From: Natrinema gelatinilyticum
GTDB taxonomy: Archaea > Halobacteriota > Halobacteria > Halobacteriales > Natrialbaceae
Length of the DNA: 64,000 nt
NCBI RefSeq assembly: GCF_024266705.1
Contig: NZ_CP100756.1
Location: 3,100,001-3,164,000, forward strand
Direction of reading: 5' to 3'
Part shown: positions 24,301 to 32,469 of the stretch, piece after piece
Numbering within the stretch: the first letter of the stretch is position 1
How the letters are laid out: each line of letters opens with the position of its first letter
Translations under genes and position numbers: made by a program
The notes under the pieces: generated by a model
What the model was told of the DNA's origin: nothing
What the model saw: the letters and a program-made list of their open reading frames with translations, nothing else
The model's database searches: none

Positions 24301-24594
24301 TTACTCGAACGAGGTGGTGGAATCAGAGACTGTTACCTCGCGGTCGCTCGTAACGACGACGTGATAGCCGCAGTACGGAAATTCGACGCGTCCGGTCGGT
24401 CGTTCACACCCGTTCTCTCGGGCCGCAAAGAGCGCGTCCAGCGCCTCGGGATTGATTACTTCGTAGAGTGCGTCGTATTCGGGCGGTTCGAGGTCCATCG
24501 GATCTATACCTTCCCGTTCTGCGACAGCCGCGATTACGTCGAAGCTGATAGACTGTGTCGCTGCCGCATCCGGCCGATCGACTGAGAGTAGCAT
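24301..24594 (-). CDS. Stand-alone HalOD1 output-domain protein
   Basis: 97 residues from the ATG at 24594. The sequence ISFDVIAAVAEREGIDPMDL, then PPEYDALYEVINPEALDALF and VEFPYCGYHVVVTSD matches the HalOD1 domain, a haloarchaeal output module usually at the end of two-component proteins and also common as single-domain genes. Its molecular action is unknown. The sequence before the ATG is AT-rich and promoter-like (GATATAAATC near 24616-24625). The spacer 24055-24300 on its 3' side holds no supported gene. Confidence 0.8.
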   Translation of the reverse strand: MLLSVDRPDAAATQSISFDVIAAVAEREGIDPMDLEPPEYDALYEVINPEALDALFAARENGCERPTGRVEFPYCGYHVVVTSDREVTVSDSTTSFE

Positions 24595-24886
24595 TGGCCA
24601 GACTCTTACTTTGATCCGATATAAATCCTCTGGCCTCAACCTTTGCCTGGGGACTACATTTGATCATCAGGTAACACATCTGTCCCTCATAGTATACATT
24701 TTCCCCCAATTTTACCATGATGTTAGCATAGTCCTCGTCTCGTGAACAATTCAAGAAGCTGTACTCTTCGTGTGATTGATTGTGATCGACCGACGTGAAG
24801 TCCATCCGTCGGTACCGACGGGTTGTCGATGGCGGTACATGTTCGGCGAACCGTACTGGTCGTTTCAGTCCCACTCTTCACATACG
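24595..24886 (-). other. AT-richer spacer with a short coding-like minus frame (24640-24805)
   Basis: The spacer between the HalOD1 gene and the next plus-strand gene has lower GC than its surroundings. On the minus strand an ATG at 24805 opens a frame reading MDFTSVDHNQSHEEYSFLN, then NIMVKLGENVYYEGQMCYL, before it becomes the shadow of HalOD1. That stretch has normal protein composition but no known relative. It may be a gene remnant or simple chance. Confidence 0.25.
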
Positions 24887-25471
24887 ATGTACCCCTTCTC
24901 GAGCGGACGAACGACGGGTTCGGAAGGCGACGATAGCTTCGACGAGCCGGGAACGTACGTCCCAAAACACATCCCGGAACCGGGAGTCTTTCTCGAAGGC
25001 CACGACGTCCTCGCGGACGGTGATCACGTAGCGTTTCACGAACTCAGTCGGGAGTTGTTCGAAGAACGAGGCGTCTATGACGCGACCTTCGGCTACAACC
25101 TGGCGCAGCTCAACTTCGATCGACGGCATCCGGACGCCGGATACCGGTACGCGATCGACGCAGACGATCGCACCGCCCTCCGGGCGGAGTTCAAGCCGAC
25201 CACGGAGTTCTGTCCGCAGGCCGACGCGCTCGCCACCGGGTCGTTTCGGGCCTGGAACGGTCTGCGCCACCGTCACGAATACGACCTGGTTCGCGTTCGG
25301 GTCCGGTCGACTCATCACCAATCGGAGGCCATCAACGAGGCGCTTGAGTCCCTCGAAAGCCGATTTGCCGAAACGGGAGTCGTCCCGAACGAATCTGTCA
25401 GTCCGAGCGGAGAAAGCGGTACATCAAACCGTTTGGACCGTGACGATCCGTCCGTACAATCACCGTTCTGA
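24887..25471 (+). CDS. Conserved haloarchaeal protein of unknown function (DUF7998-like)
   Basis: 194 residues from the ATG at 24887 (MYPFSSGRTTG); the frame opens earlier, but the upstream part lacks haloarchaeal composition. Features: PGVFLEGHDVLADGDHVAFH, ELFEERGVYDATFGYNLAQL, and FKPTTEFCPQADALATGSFR, in which a C-P-x-A block follows a conserved Thr. The latter recalls DUF59-like metal-cluster proteins, but only loosely. It precedes the NnrS-like gene by 44 bases on the same strand, so a role in the same heme/NO-related unit is possible. The DUF name is from memory. Confidence 0.55.
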   Translation: MYPFSSGRTTGSEGDDSFDEPGTYVPKHIPEPGVFLEGHDVLADGDHVAFHELSRELFEERGVYDATFGYNLAQLNFDRRHPDAGYRYAIDADDRTALRAEFKPTTEFCPQADALATGSFRAWNGLRHRHEYDLVRVRVRSTHHQSEAINEALESLESRFAETGVVPNESVSPSGESGTSNRLDRDDPSVQSPF

Positions 25472-25515
25472 TCCGCGATGGGAACTGGTTCGAACGGGTT
25501 CCGTTTCGATCTGCT

Positions 25516-26724
25516 ATGGTAACAGGAACAGGGAACGCGACCAAGACGGTCACACGCTGGTCGCGCGCGTTCGTCGCGACCGGGGTCGGCTTCTTCGTCG
25601 TCTGGCAGTTCGGTGTAGCAGCGGGGTTCCCTCGAGCGGCGACCGTCCCGCTCGGTGTCTTCGGGTTCGTTCTCCACGTCGTCTTCGGAAAGGCCTACAC
25701 GCTGGTTCCGTCGTACTTCGCCCGCCAGCTGACCGTCCCGTACGCGCCGGCGGTTCACCTCCCGTTTGCGGTGACCGGCACGGCCGGAGCGGCTGCCGCC
25801 GGAGCCGGAATCGGACCTCCAGCCGTCGCGCTCGCCGGTGCCACGTGCTGGTTCGTCGGCTGCCTCGTGTTCGTCACTGCGATTGGCTTGACCGTTCGGA
25901 CGGACCCGACGGGACGTCACACCGGAACCGGTGCAGCCGACGCACACCGTGAAACGGTCGATCGACTCGCCAACGCCGCCGTTCCCGTCGTACTCGCGTA
26001 TCTGCTCGTCGGCTCGTCGCTCCGTCTGATCGCCGAACTCGGACTCGAGCCGCCGACCCCATCGGGACCGGCGACGACACACCTGCTCGCGGCCGGGACT
26101 GCGGCGCTCCTGGTGTTCGCGATCGGATTCCGTCTGTTACCGCGTCTCCTGGTCGCCGTTCCGAGGACGGAACTCGTCGGAATCGTGCTGATCGCGGGTA
26201 GCGTCGGTCCCGCGCTGCTCGCGATCGACTTCCGCGGCGACCTGCCGTTCCGGATCGGTGCGGGACTACAGGCGACTGCACTCGTCGGCTTCGCTGTCGC
26301 GTACGTCGACCTCTCCCGACAGAGCGAACGCCATCGGGTCGGTCGCCGGGCGATCCTCGCCGCCTCTTGCTGTGCCGTCCTGATCGCCGCACTCGGAATC
26401 GTCTTTGCGTTCGCACCGTCCTCCAACGTCCCGCCGTCCGCGTACGACGCTCACTACCGCCTCGCCGTGGGCGGGTTCGTCGGCCTGACGATCGTCGGCG
26501 TCACGTACCACTTCTATCCGCCTGCGATCGCGTCTCGAACTGGTATCGACGATCGGACCGCTCGGCTGTCGATCGTCGTACTCGTCGTCGGCCTGGGCCT
26601 CGAGGTCGTCGGATTGCTCGCATCGATTGCGGCGCTGGTCGCCGTTGGTCGCTGGCTCTCCGTTCTCGGCGCGGTGATTTACGCCACCGTTCTCTGGACG
26701 ATCTTTTTCGAGCGGGCAAAGTGA
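25516..26724 (+). CDS. NnrS/cbb3-related polytopic membrane protein
   Basis: 402 residues, almost entirely hydrophobic with about 11-12 membrane helices. Histidines lie within or near helices (VFGFVLHVVFGKAYTLVPSY, YDAHYRLAVGG, VGVTYHFYPPA), as in NnrS and heme-copper-oxidase-like proteins. NnrS-type proteins are linked to nitric-oxide tolerance and denitrification in bacteria. It is the second gene of a possible two-gene unit with the unknown protein upstream. A second protein of similar design (27363-28739, minus strand) lies on the other side of decayed genes. The function here is inferred from fold and histidines only. Confidence 0.65.
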   Translation: MVTGTGNATKTVTRWSRAFVATGVGFFVVWQFGVAAGFPRAATVPLGVFGFVLHVVFGKAYTLVPSYFARQLTVPYAPAVHLPFAVTGTAGAAAAGAGIGPPAVALAGATCWFVGCLVFVTAIGLTVRTDPTGRHTGTGAADAHRETVDRLANAAVPVVLAYLLVGSSLRLIAELGLEPPTPSGPATTHLLAAGTAALLVFAIGFRLLPRLLVAVPRTELVGIVLIAGSVGPALLAIDFRGDLPFRIGAGLQATALVGFAVAYVDLSRQSERHRVGRRAILAASCCAVLIAALGIVFAFAPSSNVPPSAYDAHYRLAVGGFVGLTIVGVTYHFYPPAIASRTGIDDRTARLSIVVLVVGLGLEVVGLLASIAALVAVGRWLSVLGAVIYATVLWTIFFERAK

Positions 26725-26738
26725 GACGATCCAACGAG

Positions 26739-27106
26739 TCAGTCCGCGCCCGTCACGAAGCGCCGTTCCGCTCGCCTCTCGAGCCACCGAATCGCCGGCG
26801 GGGCGGTGATACCATGGACGACGATCGAGACCAGGACGATCGCCCCTACGGACGCCAGAGTAAATCGGTACCGGGGAACGCAGCCGCGTTCAACCCGTAA
26901 GCGAGATAGTAGAACGAACCAATTCCGCGAACGCCGTAGAAAGAGATCGTCGCCCGTTCGGCGAAATCGCGCTCGAACCCCGCGAAGCCGATCAGGCCGG
27001 CGAGCGGTCGAACGACGAAGACGATAAGCATCGCCGCGAGAACGGCCTTACGCGTCAACGGATCGAGTACGTCAACACGGATCGCCGCGACGAGGGTAAC
27101 GTCCAC
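26739..27106 (-). pseudogene. C-terminal remnant of a cation:proton antiporter, frameshifted
   Basis: On the minus strand the frame ending at 26846 reads VLDPLTRKAVLAAMLIVFVV, RPLAGLIGFAGFERDFAER, ISFYGVRGIGSFYYLAYGL. This is typical of the last helices of CPA-type Na+/H+ antiporters. At about 26860 the sense continues in another frame (LASVGAIVLVSIVVHGITAP, then IRWLERRAERRF and a stop at 26739), so there is at least one frameshift. The N-terminal ~300 residues expected for the family are missing. The remnant sits between two NnrS-like genes. Confidence 0.65.
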
Positions 27107-27439
27107 GACCGTGCCCTGATCGCGGGCGGATACACGGCGCTGGTTGAGGCCGACTACGACGCGAACGCGCTCGGAGCCACGATCCTCGACGATGCACCTG
27201 CGTCGTACGGAACGGCCACGGTCGAAACGCCGTGGGCGGCGTACAACGAGGACGAACTGACGGCCGCCGAATACGGCGAACTGGTCGTGACGACCGTCGA
27301 ATCGCAGCGGTACGAACCGAAGGTTGACGTCTCGCCTGACGAGTACCAGATCGACGCGCCGCCTACCGATCAGGAGACGTTTCGAGGTCGTTCCTGCTCG
27401 CGGTCGGTGCTTCCTCGTTCGGCTCGAGTGCGCTCGTGA
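27086..27439 (+). pseudogene. C-terminal orphan fragment of an unknown acidic protein
   Basis: A plus-strand frame with no start codon reads DEGNVHDRALIAGGYTALVE, YDANALGATILDDAPASYGT, TVETPWAAYNEDELTAAEYG, LVVTTVESQRYEPKVDVSPD. Composition and codon use are those of a real gene. It begins inside the antiporter remnant and its frame runs into the 3' end of the convergent NnrS-like gene. It is probably the tail of a gene whose front was lost when the antiporter was also truncated. I do not recognise the family. Confidence 0.45.
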
Positions 27440-28739
27440 GTACGCCGGTGAGCCCGCCCCGTCCGTGCCGGTGGATCGTCAGCACCATGTTCGCCACGAA
27501 CACGACGACGCCAAGCGTTGCGATGGCGCTGCTCGCAGTGACCGCGACGGTAGGGAACCCGACCAGCGGTCCCGCCGACAGTCCACCGAAGCCGACCAGC
27601 ATCGCCCAAAAATCCGCCCGCTCGAGCCGGTCGTCGTATAGATCGTCGATCGTCGGGACCTGCTCGAAGCCGAGACGGCCGCTGTAGCGTTCGATCCAGA
27701 TGATGAAGGGGACGATGTGGTAGAGCGAGCCGAGTATGACGAACCCGAAACCACCGAATATGAGGAGCCATCGACTATCGGGATGGCCGAACAGCGTGTC
27801 GTATGAGATCGGATTCGCCCACCACGTCGGCGCCGCGAGCGCGACCCACGTTAGTACCGATGCGACGACGACCCAGTAGCGGACGATCATCGGCGATCGG
27901 TCGACCGTCGAACCGACCAGTAATCTGGTAATGACGACCGCAAACGCGGCGAGACCGACGAGTAGCGCCACCGCCCCAACGCGGGCTAGCGATTCGATCG
28001 CGAGACCCCGTCCGAGCGCGAGCATCACGACCCCCGCCGGGAAACAGACGTGCTCGATGGTCAGCAACGACTCGTTCAACCGGTCCGGTTCGGTCTGCGT
28101 GAACATCTGAGCCAACTGGAAGAGGGCGCCGACGACCGGTGCGAGCAGCGCCCCGAACAGCGCAATCGTCGCGTGGGTGAGTTGGACCTCGAGTCGGGTA
28201 GCTCCCAACGGATCGAAGACGGGTATCGTGAAATCGACCGAGAGAAGGAACCCGAACGGTGCGACGAGCCCGAAAGACGCGAGTGCGAGCGCGAAGTGAC
28301 GCTCAGTGAAGTCGTACGGGCGCGCGAGCGCGAGCGTACGGCCGACGTTGTAGACGAACGTCCAGATCCCGGCCATCATGAGTGCACCGGCGGCCGGAAG
28401 CCACTGGAGCGCGCCGGCCAGCATCACCGTCGCGGACCCGGCCACACCGACGGTGACGAGCCACAATTGTGCGAGAGCAAGTCGTCTCGAGTGGATCGTC
28501 ACGCCCGACCAGACGGGCACGAACTGCGTCATCGCACCCATGATCGTCACTGCGATCCAGCCTACGAGCAGGACGTGCAGGTGCGCCAGCCCCGACAGCC
28601 CAGGGAGCGTCGTCACGGCCAGCACCGTTCCACCGCCGACGCCGACGACGAGGAATCCGAGCGCGAGGACGAAGTGCCACAGGGGTATCGCCATCGGCGG
28701 TTGCTGGTCGGTCCGTCGCCCGCCCGGTATCTGGATCAT
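27363..28739 (-). CDS. Second NnrS/cbb3 subunit I-like polytopic membrane protein
   Basis: 458 residues with about 12 helices. Histidines lie in helix contexts resembling heme ligands of cbb3-type oxidases and NO reductases: LSGLAHLHVLLVGW, QLTHATIALFGALLAPVVGA, SLYHIVPFIIW. The catalytic-subunit motifs of a full oxidase are not complete, so a heme-binding or NO-responsive NnrS-like protein is more likely than a terminal oxidase. The start could also be the Met at 28694 (MAIPLWHFVLAL). It is divergent from the MoaD-like gene 93 bases away. Confidence 0.65.
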   Translation of the reverse strand: MIQIPGGRRTDQQPPMAIPLWHFVLALGFLVVGVGGGTVLAVTTLPGLSGLAHLHVLLVGWIAVTIMGAMTQFVPVWSGVTIHSRRLALAQLWLVTVGVAGSATVMLAGALQWLPAAGALMMAGIWTFVYNVGRTLALARPYDFTERHFALALASFGLVAPFGFLLSVDFTIPVFDPLGATRLEVQLTHATIALFGALLAPVVGALFQLAQMFTQTEPDRLNESLLTIEHVCFPAGVVMLALGRGLAIESLARVGAVALLVGLAAFAVVITRLLVGSTVDRSPMIVRYWVVVASVLTWVALAAPTWWANPISYDTLFGHPDSRWLLIFGGFGFVILGSLYHIVPFIIWIERYSGRLGFEQVPTIDDLYDDRLERADFWAMLVGFGGLSAGPLVGFPTVAVTASSAIATLGVVVFVANMVLTIHRHGRGGLTGVLTSALEPNEEAPTASRNDLETSPDR

Positions 28740-28832
28740 ATCTCGTGATTAGACCGCGACCGCCGTGCGATTCGTCCCGAACATATTCGGAATGGAGCGT
28801 TTGTCTGTTCGACCCGTATCGTCATCGAAGCA

Positions 28833-29282
28833 ATGAGACCGGATCAAGCGACCACCGCAGAAACGCAATCAGCGACGACCACTGTCACGGATCGAGACGC
28901 GGCGGTCGATCCGAATCGAGAGACGACTACCGTCACCGTTCGGTGTACCGGTCACGTCCGCGACGCCGTCGGGACTCACGAACTCGAGTTCACGTTCGAG
29001 GGTGACCAACTTCGGGACTTTCTCGAGTCGTTTTTCGAGGTCTACGATCTCGAAGCTATGCTCATCGCCGAAACCGAAGCGGATGCGACCCACAGCGGCT
29101 GGGCACCGGTGCCGGACGACTTGCCCGGCACCTGGCGTAAGAATCCGGAGGGCGAGCAGACCCGGCCGTACGCTCGCGTCTGTATCAATGGCCGGTTCAA
29201 CGAACACCTTGGTGGATTCGAAGCCGGTCTCGACGACGGCGACCGGGTCGCGCTCATCTACCCGTTCATGTTCTGCTGTTGA
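28833..29282 (+). CDS. MoaD/ThiS-like ubiquitin-fold protein ending in Cys-Cys
   Basis: 149 residues. After a ~35-residue disordered Thr-rich N-terminus, residues ~36-149 look like a beta-grasp MoaD relative: TVTVRCTGHVRDAVGTHELE, FEGDQLRDFLESFFEVYDLE, CINGRFNEHLGGFEAGLDDG and DRVALIYPFMFCC. The D-G-D-x-V-x-L/I-x-P block normally precedes a terminal Gly-Gly that is adenylated by MoeB/UbaA-type E1 enzymes. Here the chain ends Phe-Met-Phe-Cys-Cys instead, so conventional sulfur-carrier activation is unlikely. It is close to the heme radical-SAM and NnrS-like genes. Confidence 0.65.
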   Translation: MRPDQATTAETQSATTTVTDRDAAVDPNRETTTVTVRCTGHVRDAVGTHELEFTFEGDQLRDFLESFFEVYDLEAMLIAETEADATHSGWAPVPDDLPGTWRKNPEGEQTRPYARVCINGRFNEHLGGFEAGLDDGDRVALIYPFMFCC

Positions 29283-29519
29283 TCGGACGGCAATCTGCGC
29301 GAGCGCCCCGACGAGTTGCTGTTCGCGTGGCCGAAATGCGTTCGCGAACCGGCTCGAGAGACGATCGGCTACTGCACGGCGCCGTGGAACGGAAATCGGG
29401 TCGGGCCCCACCCCCTGGCGGCAGTGTCGTGAACGCCGTCCTGCGAGGGCTACGCCCAGAACCGACCGAATCAATCGCGCCGGGCACGTTCGAGACGCCG
29501 AATACGGGACGGCACGGGG

Positions 29520-30731
29520 TCAGTCCGCGGCACCGCCGGCGATCGGTTCCGCGCCGTGTACCTCGTCGTCGCGGAGATAACATTGCGGATCGGGTGCGAA
29601 CAGGTCCCCGGTCGTCGAAAGCGCACGCAACCGCGATGCACCCCGACAGATCGAGCGGTACCGACAGTCCGCGCACTTCCCCGTCAACAGTTCCTCACGG
29701 TCACGAAGCGCGGCGAGCAGCGGGTTGGATTCGTCCACCCAGATCTCGCCGAACGGCCGGTCGCGGACGTTGCCGAGGCTGTAGCCCTGCCAGAACTGCG
29801 TCGGATGGACGTTCCCCTGATAATCGACGTCGGCGATGCGCTCGCCCGTCGGATCGCCGCCGTTTCGCTCAAGATACTCGTAGACCGTCCGCGCCTTCGC
29901 GTCGCCGAACGTTTCGCGGGCGTATTCTACGAGGAACGCGGCATCGGCGTAATTCCCAACCAGTAGCGTCTCGATCTCTTCGCCCCGGTCGTGATATTCG
30001 AGCGTGAGGTCCGCCACTCGTTCGACCGCGTCGCGTTTCTCGCGAGGTGTGAGGTCGGCGTCGACGATATCGGCCCCGCGACCCCCGTAATCGAGGTGGT
30101 AGAAACAGAACCGGTCGAGACCCCTGTCGACGAGCAGGTCGACGACTCCCTCGAGATCGGGTGCGTTCACGTCGGTGATCGTGTACCGAAGGCCGGTCTT
30201 GAGGCCGGCTTCGAGACAGTTTTCGATACCGCGGACGGCGGCCCTGAACGCGCCATCTGCGCCCCGGAAGCGGTCGTTCCGTTCGGGAAGCCCGTCGACG
30301 GAAATGCCAGCGTACTTGAGGCCGGCGTCTCGCAACGCTGCGGCCTTCTCCCGGGTCAACAGGGTCCCGTTCGAGGACAGCACTGCACGGAGATCCAACT
30401 CGGTTGCGTAGGCGACGAGTTCGGTTAGATCGTCACGAACGAGCGGTTCGCCGCCGGAGAACAGCACGACTGGAACGTCGAATCGAGCGAGTTGGTCGAG
30501 GAACGTCTTGCCCTCGGCCGTCGTGAACTCGCCGGAACCGGGGTCGGACTGAGCCCCAGCGTAGCAGTGCGAGCAGTAGAGGTTGCATCGACGGGTCGTG
30601 TTCCAGACGACCACCGGTCGGTGCTGTTTCTCCTCGGCGATCTGTGGCTTGGCGGACTCGGCGGCCGCGTCGTATCGCAAGCCGTCCCCCTCGGCGTCTA
30701 TGTCACACAGGAGCTTACTGATCGAAATCAC
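29520..30731 (-). CDS. ahbC: Radical SAM/SPASM enzyme, AhbC-like (12,18-didecarboxysiroheme deacetylase type)
   Basis: 403 residues from a GTG at 30731. The N-terminus MISISKLLCD and VVVWNTTRRCNLYCSHCYAG carry the radical SAM cluster Cys49-x3-Cys53-x2-Cys56 in the arrangement seen in AhbC/NirJ proteins. GGEP follows (LFSGGEPLVRDD), and the C-terminus has a SPASM-type Cys block (GKCADCRYRSICRGAS, then DPQCYL). AhbC removes acetate side chains from didecarboxysiroheme in the alternative heme route of archaea. Its GTG overlaps the TGA of the upstream small partner gene. The related ahbD-like gene is divergent, ~515 bases from this start. Confidence 0.82.
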   Translation of the reverse strand: MISISKLLCDIDAEGDGLRYDAAAESAKPQIAEEKQHRPVVVWNTTRRCNLYCSHCYAGAQSDPGSGEFTTAEGKTFLDQLARFDVPVVLFSGGEPLVRDDLTELVAYATELDLRAVLSSNGTLLTREKAAALRDAGLKYAGISVDGLPERNDRFRGADGAFRAAVRGIENCLEAGLKTGLRYTITDVNAPDLEGVVDLLVDRGLDRFCFYHLDYGGRGADIVDADLTPREKRDAVERVADLTLEYHDRGEEIETLLVGNYADAAFLVEYARETFGDAKARTVYEYLERNGGDPTGERIADVDYQGNVHPTQFWQGYSLGNVRDRPFGEIWVDESNPLLAALRDREELLTGKCADCRYRSICRGASRLRALSTTGDLFAPDPQCYLRDDEVHGAEPIAGGAAD

Positions 30732-31099
30732 GCGTTTCTCGCCTCCGGAGTCTCCGCCGGTTCGTCGTCGGCTCGCAGGTCATCTGGATCCGTATCGGTG
30801 CCCGTCTCGCCACCGCGTTCGTCACTGGCGGTCTCGTCCGGCCGGTCGTCGGCAGCTTCCGCAAGCCCTCGTGTCGAGTACCGTTCGACCGCCTCGGCCG
30901 GACAGAGCCAGACGTCCACGACGGTCCGGCCGAACAACCGGGACGCGTGTTCGTGCGCCTCCGTCCCGCTCGCGGCGGCGACGCTGCCGACGTGTCGCAT
31001 CGGACCGCCCGCCTCGTCGCGGACGAACACCTCCCACTGCGGGGTCGGATTTCCGCGTCTGTCACTCGTGACGCTCGAGCGGCGTGCCCTCTCTCCCAT
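30728..31099 (-). CDS. Htur_1727-type small partner protein of radical SAM enzymes
   Basis: 123 residues. The core TPQWEVFVRDEAGGPMRHVG, SVAAASGTEAHEHASRLFGR, VDVWLCPAEAVERYSTRG resembles PaaB-like small proteins and the Htur_1727 family described as radical-SAM-partnered candidate peptide substrates in haloarchaea (family from memory). The last ~40 residues are an acidic, disordered tail. The stop overlaps the ahbC GTG by 4 bases (GTGA), so the two are translationally coupled. It could be a modified substrate, a chaperone-like subunit or a redox partner; the single Cys in WLCPAE is the obvious residue to examine. Confidence 0.65.
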   Translation of the reverse strand: MGERARRSSVTSDRRGNPTPQWEVFVRDEAGGPMRHVGSVAAASGTEAHEHASRLFGRTVVDVWLCPAEAVERYSTRGLAEAADDRPDETASDERGGETGTDTDPDDLRADDEPAETPEARNA

Positions 31100-31246
31100 A
31101 CCCCCTCCTTCGACACGAACTGAAAGATTGTTCCGTCACCTCCCAGCGCGTGGGAATACCGGATCCAGTCGACGAACATCTTCCCGTCTTCCCGCTTGTC
31201 GGGAACGAGAGTCGCGCTTTCGGCCATCGAAGCCCACCCTCCGACA

Positions 31247-32401
31247 ATGCGCACCGGAACCCTCGATACGTCCGATCGACCGTTCGTCCTGATTTGGGAA
31301 CTCACTCAGGCCTGTGGGCTCGCCTGCGATCACTGTCGAGCCGACGCCAGACCGCACCGCCATCCCGACGAACTCACGACGACCGAGGGCAAACGGTTGC
31401 TCGCGGAAGCTGCAGAGTTCGGCGACGGCCAGTTGGTCGTCCTCTCGGGCGGCGATCCGCTCGTCCGGGATGACGTCTCGGAACTGATCGCCTACGGCGA
31501 CGATCTCGGATTGCGGATGACGATCACGCCGAGCGGCACGGGATCGCTCACCGCCGACCGAATCGACGGAATGGCCGACGCGGGACTCAAACGAATGGCC
31601 GTCAGTCTCGACGGTGCATCGCCCGAAACGCACGACGCCTTCCGGGGCGAGGACGGCAGTTTCGAAGCGACGATCCGGGCCGTCGAAGACGCCCACGCGA
31701 GCGGCGTCCCCGTTCAGGTCAACACGACCGTCTGCCGGCAGACCGTCGATGAACTGCCTGCGATCCGGGACTTACTGACCGACATCGGGGCCGTCATGTG
31801 GAGCGTCTTCTTTCTCGTGCCGGTCGGTCGTGGGCGGGTCTTAGAGCCCGTCACCCCCCAGCGAGCTGACGCCGTGATGGAGTGGTTGCACGAGGTCAGC
31901 GAGACTGAACCGTTCGGTCTCAAGACGACCGAAGCACCGCAGTACCGGCGGGTTTCGATGCAGCGTCGGGCGGCCGCAGACGAGGTGGGTGAGGAGGCGG
32001 GCGGTCCGAGGCAGACTGACACCGCGGCCGGACCCGGTTCCGGTATCGAGCGCCGTACTGGCATCGTCGCCGGCGACGGTTTCGCCTTCGTCAGCCACAC
32101 GGGTGACGTGTTTCCGTCCGGATTCCTCCCGGAATCGGTGGGCAACGTGCGCGATCGACCGGTGACGGACCTCTATCGCGACTCGCCCCTGTTCCAGTCG
32201 CTGCGCGACCGCGATCGGCTCACGGGCAAGTGTGGGGCCTGCTCGTTTCGCAATGTCTGTGGCGGCAGTCGGTCGCGAGCGTTTGCCCATACCGGGGACC
32301 CGTTCGCGAGCGACCCGCTTTGTCCGTACGTTCCCGACGGCTACGACGGTCCGCTGCCGTGGGATGGCGTTGAGCAGGAGTGTCTCTCGGCCGACGGCTG
32401 A
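31247..32401 (+). CDS. ahbD: Radical SAM/SPASM enzyme, AhbD-like heme synthase type
   Basis: 384 residues from the ATG at 31247. The radical SAM cluster is ELTQACGLACDHCRADARP (Cys23-x3-Cys27-x2-Cys30), followed by LSGGDPLVRDD, VSLDGASPETHDAFRGEDG and a SPASM block GKCGACSFRNVCGGSRSRA with a further Cys in SDPLCPY. This matches the AhbD/TIGR04053-like group, which oxidatively decarboxylates iron-coproporphyrin III to heme b. It is divergent from the partner/ahbC operon, so both may share control. The earlier open frame (from 31196) is not favoured, because the residues before MRTGTL are atypical. Confidence 0.8.
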   Translation: MRTGTLDTSDRPFVLIWELTQACGLACDHCRADARPHRHPDELTTTEGKRLLAEAAEFGDGQLVVLSGGDPLVRDDVSELIAYGDDLGLRMTITPSGTGSLTADRIDGMADAGLKRMAVSLDGASPETHDAFRGEDGSFEATIRAVEDAHASGVPVQVNTTVCRQTVDELPAIRDLLTDIGAVMWSVFFLVPVGRGRVLEPVTPQRADAVMEWLHEVSETEPFGLKTTEAPQYRRVSMQRRAAADEVGEEAGGPRQTDTAAGPGSGIERRTGIVAGDGFAFVSHTGDVFPSGFLPESVGNVRDRPVTDLYRDSPLFQSLRDRDRLTGKCGACSFRNVCGGSRSRAFAHTGDPFASDPLCPYVPDGYDGPLPWDGVEQECLSADG

Positions 32402-32469
32402 ATCGACGAGTAAACGTTTCACCGGCCATCATACCGGCACGAAAACGCGAAAAACGCGACGAGACGAAC

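Noticed and set aside
24175..24585. Plus-strand frame beginning MAETDPVLVRLEFGYD
   Set aside because: Most of it is opposite the HalOD1 gene; the remaining ~40 residues match nothing known and lack promoter context.
30715..31305. 196-codon minus frame covering the Htur_1727-type gene
   Set aside because: Only its first ~47 codons look coding; the rest is an out-of-frame shadow, so it is reported as a finding, not as a gene.
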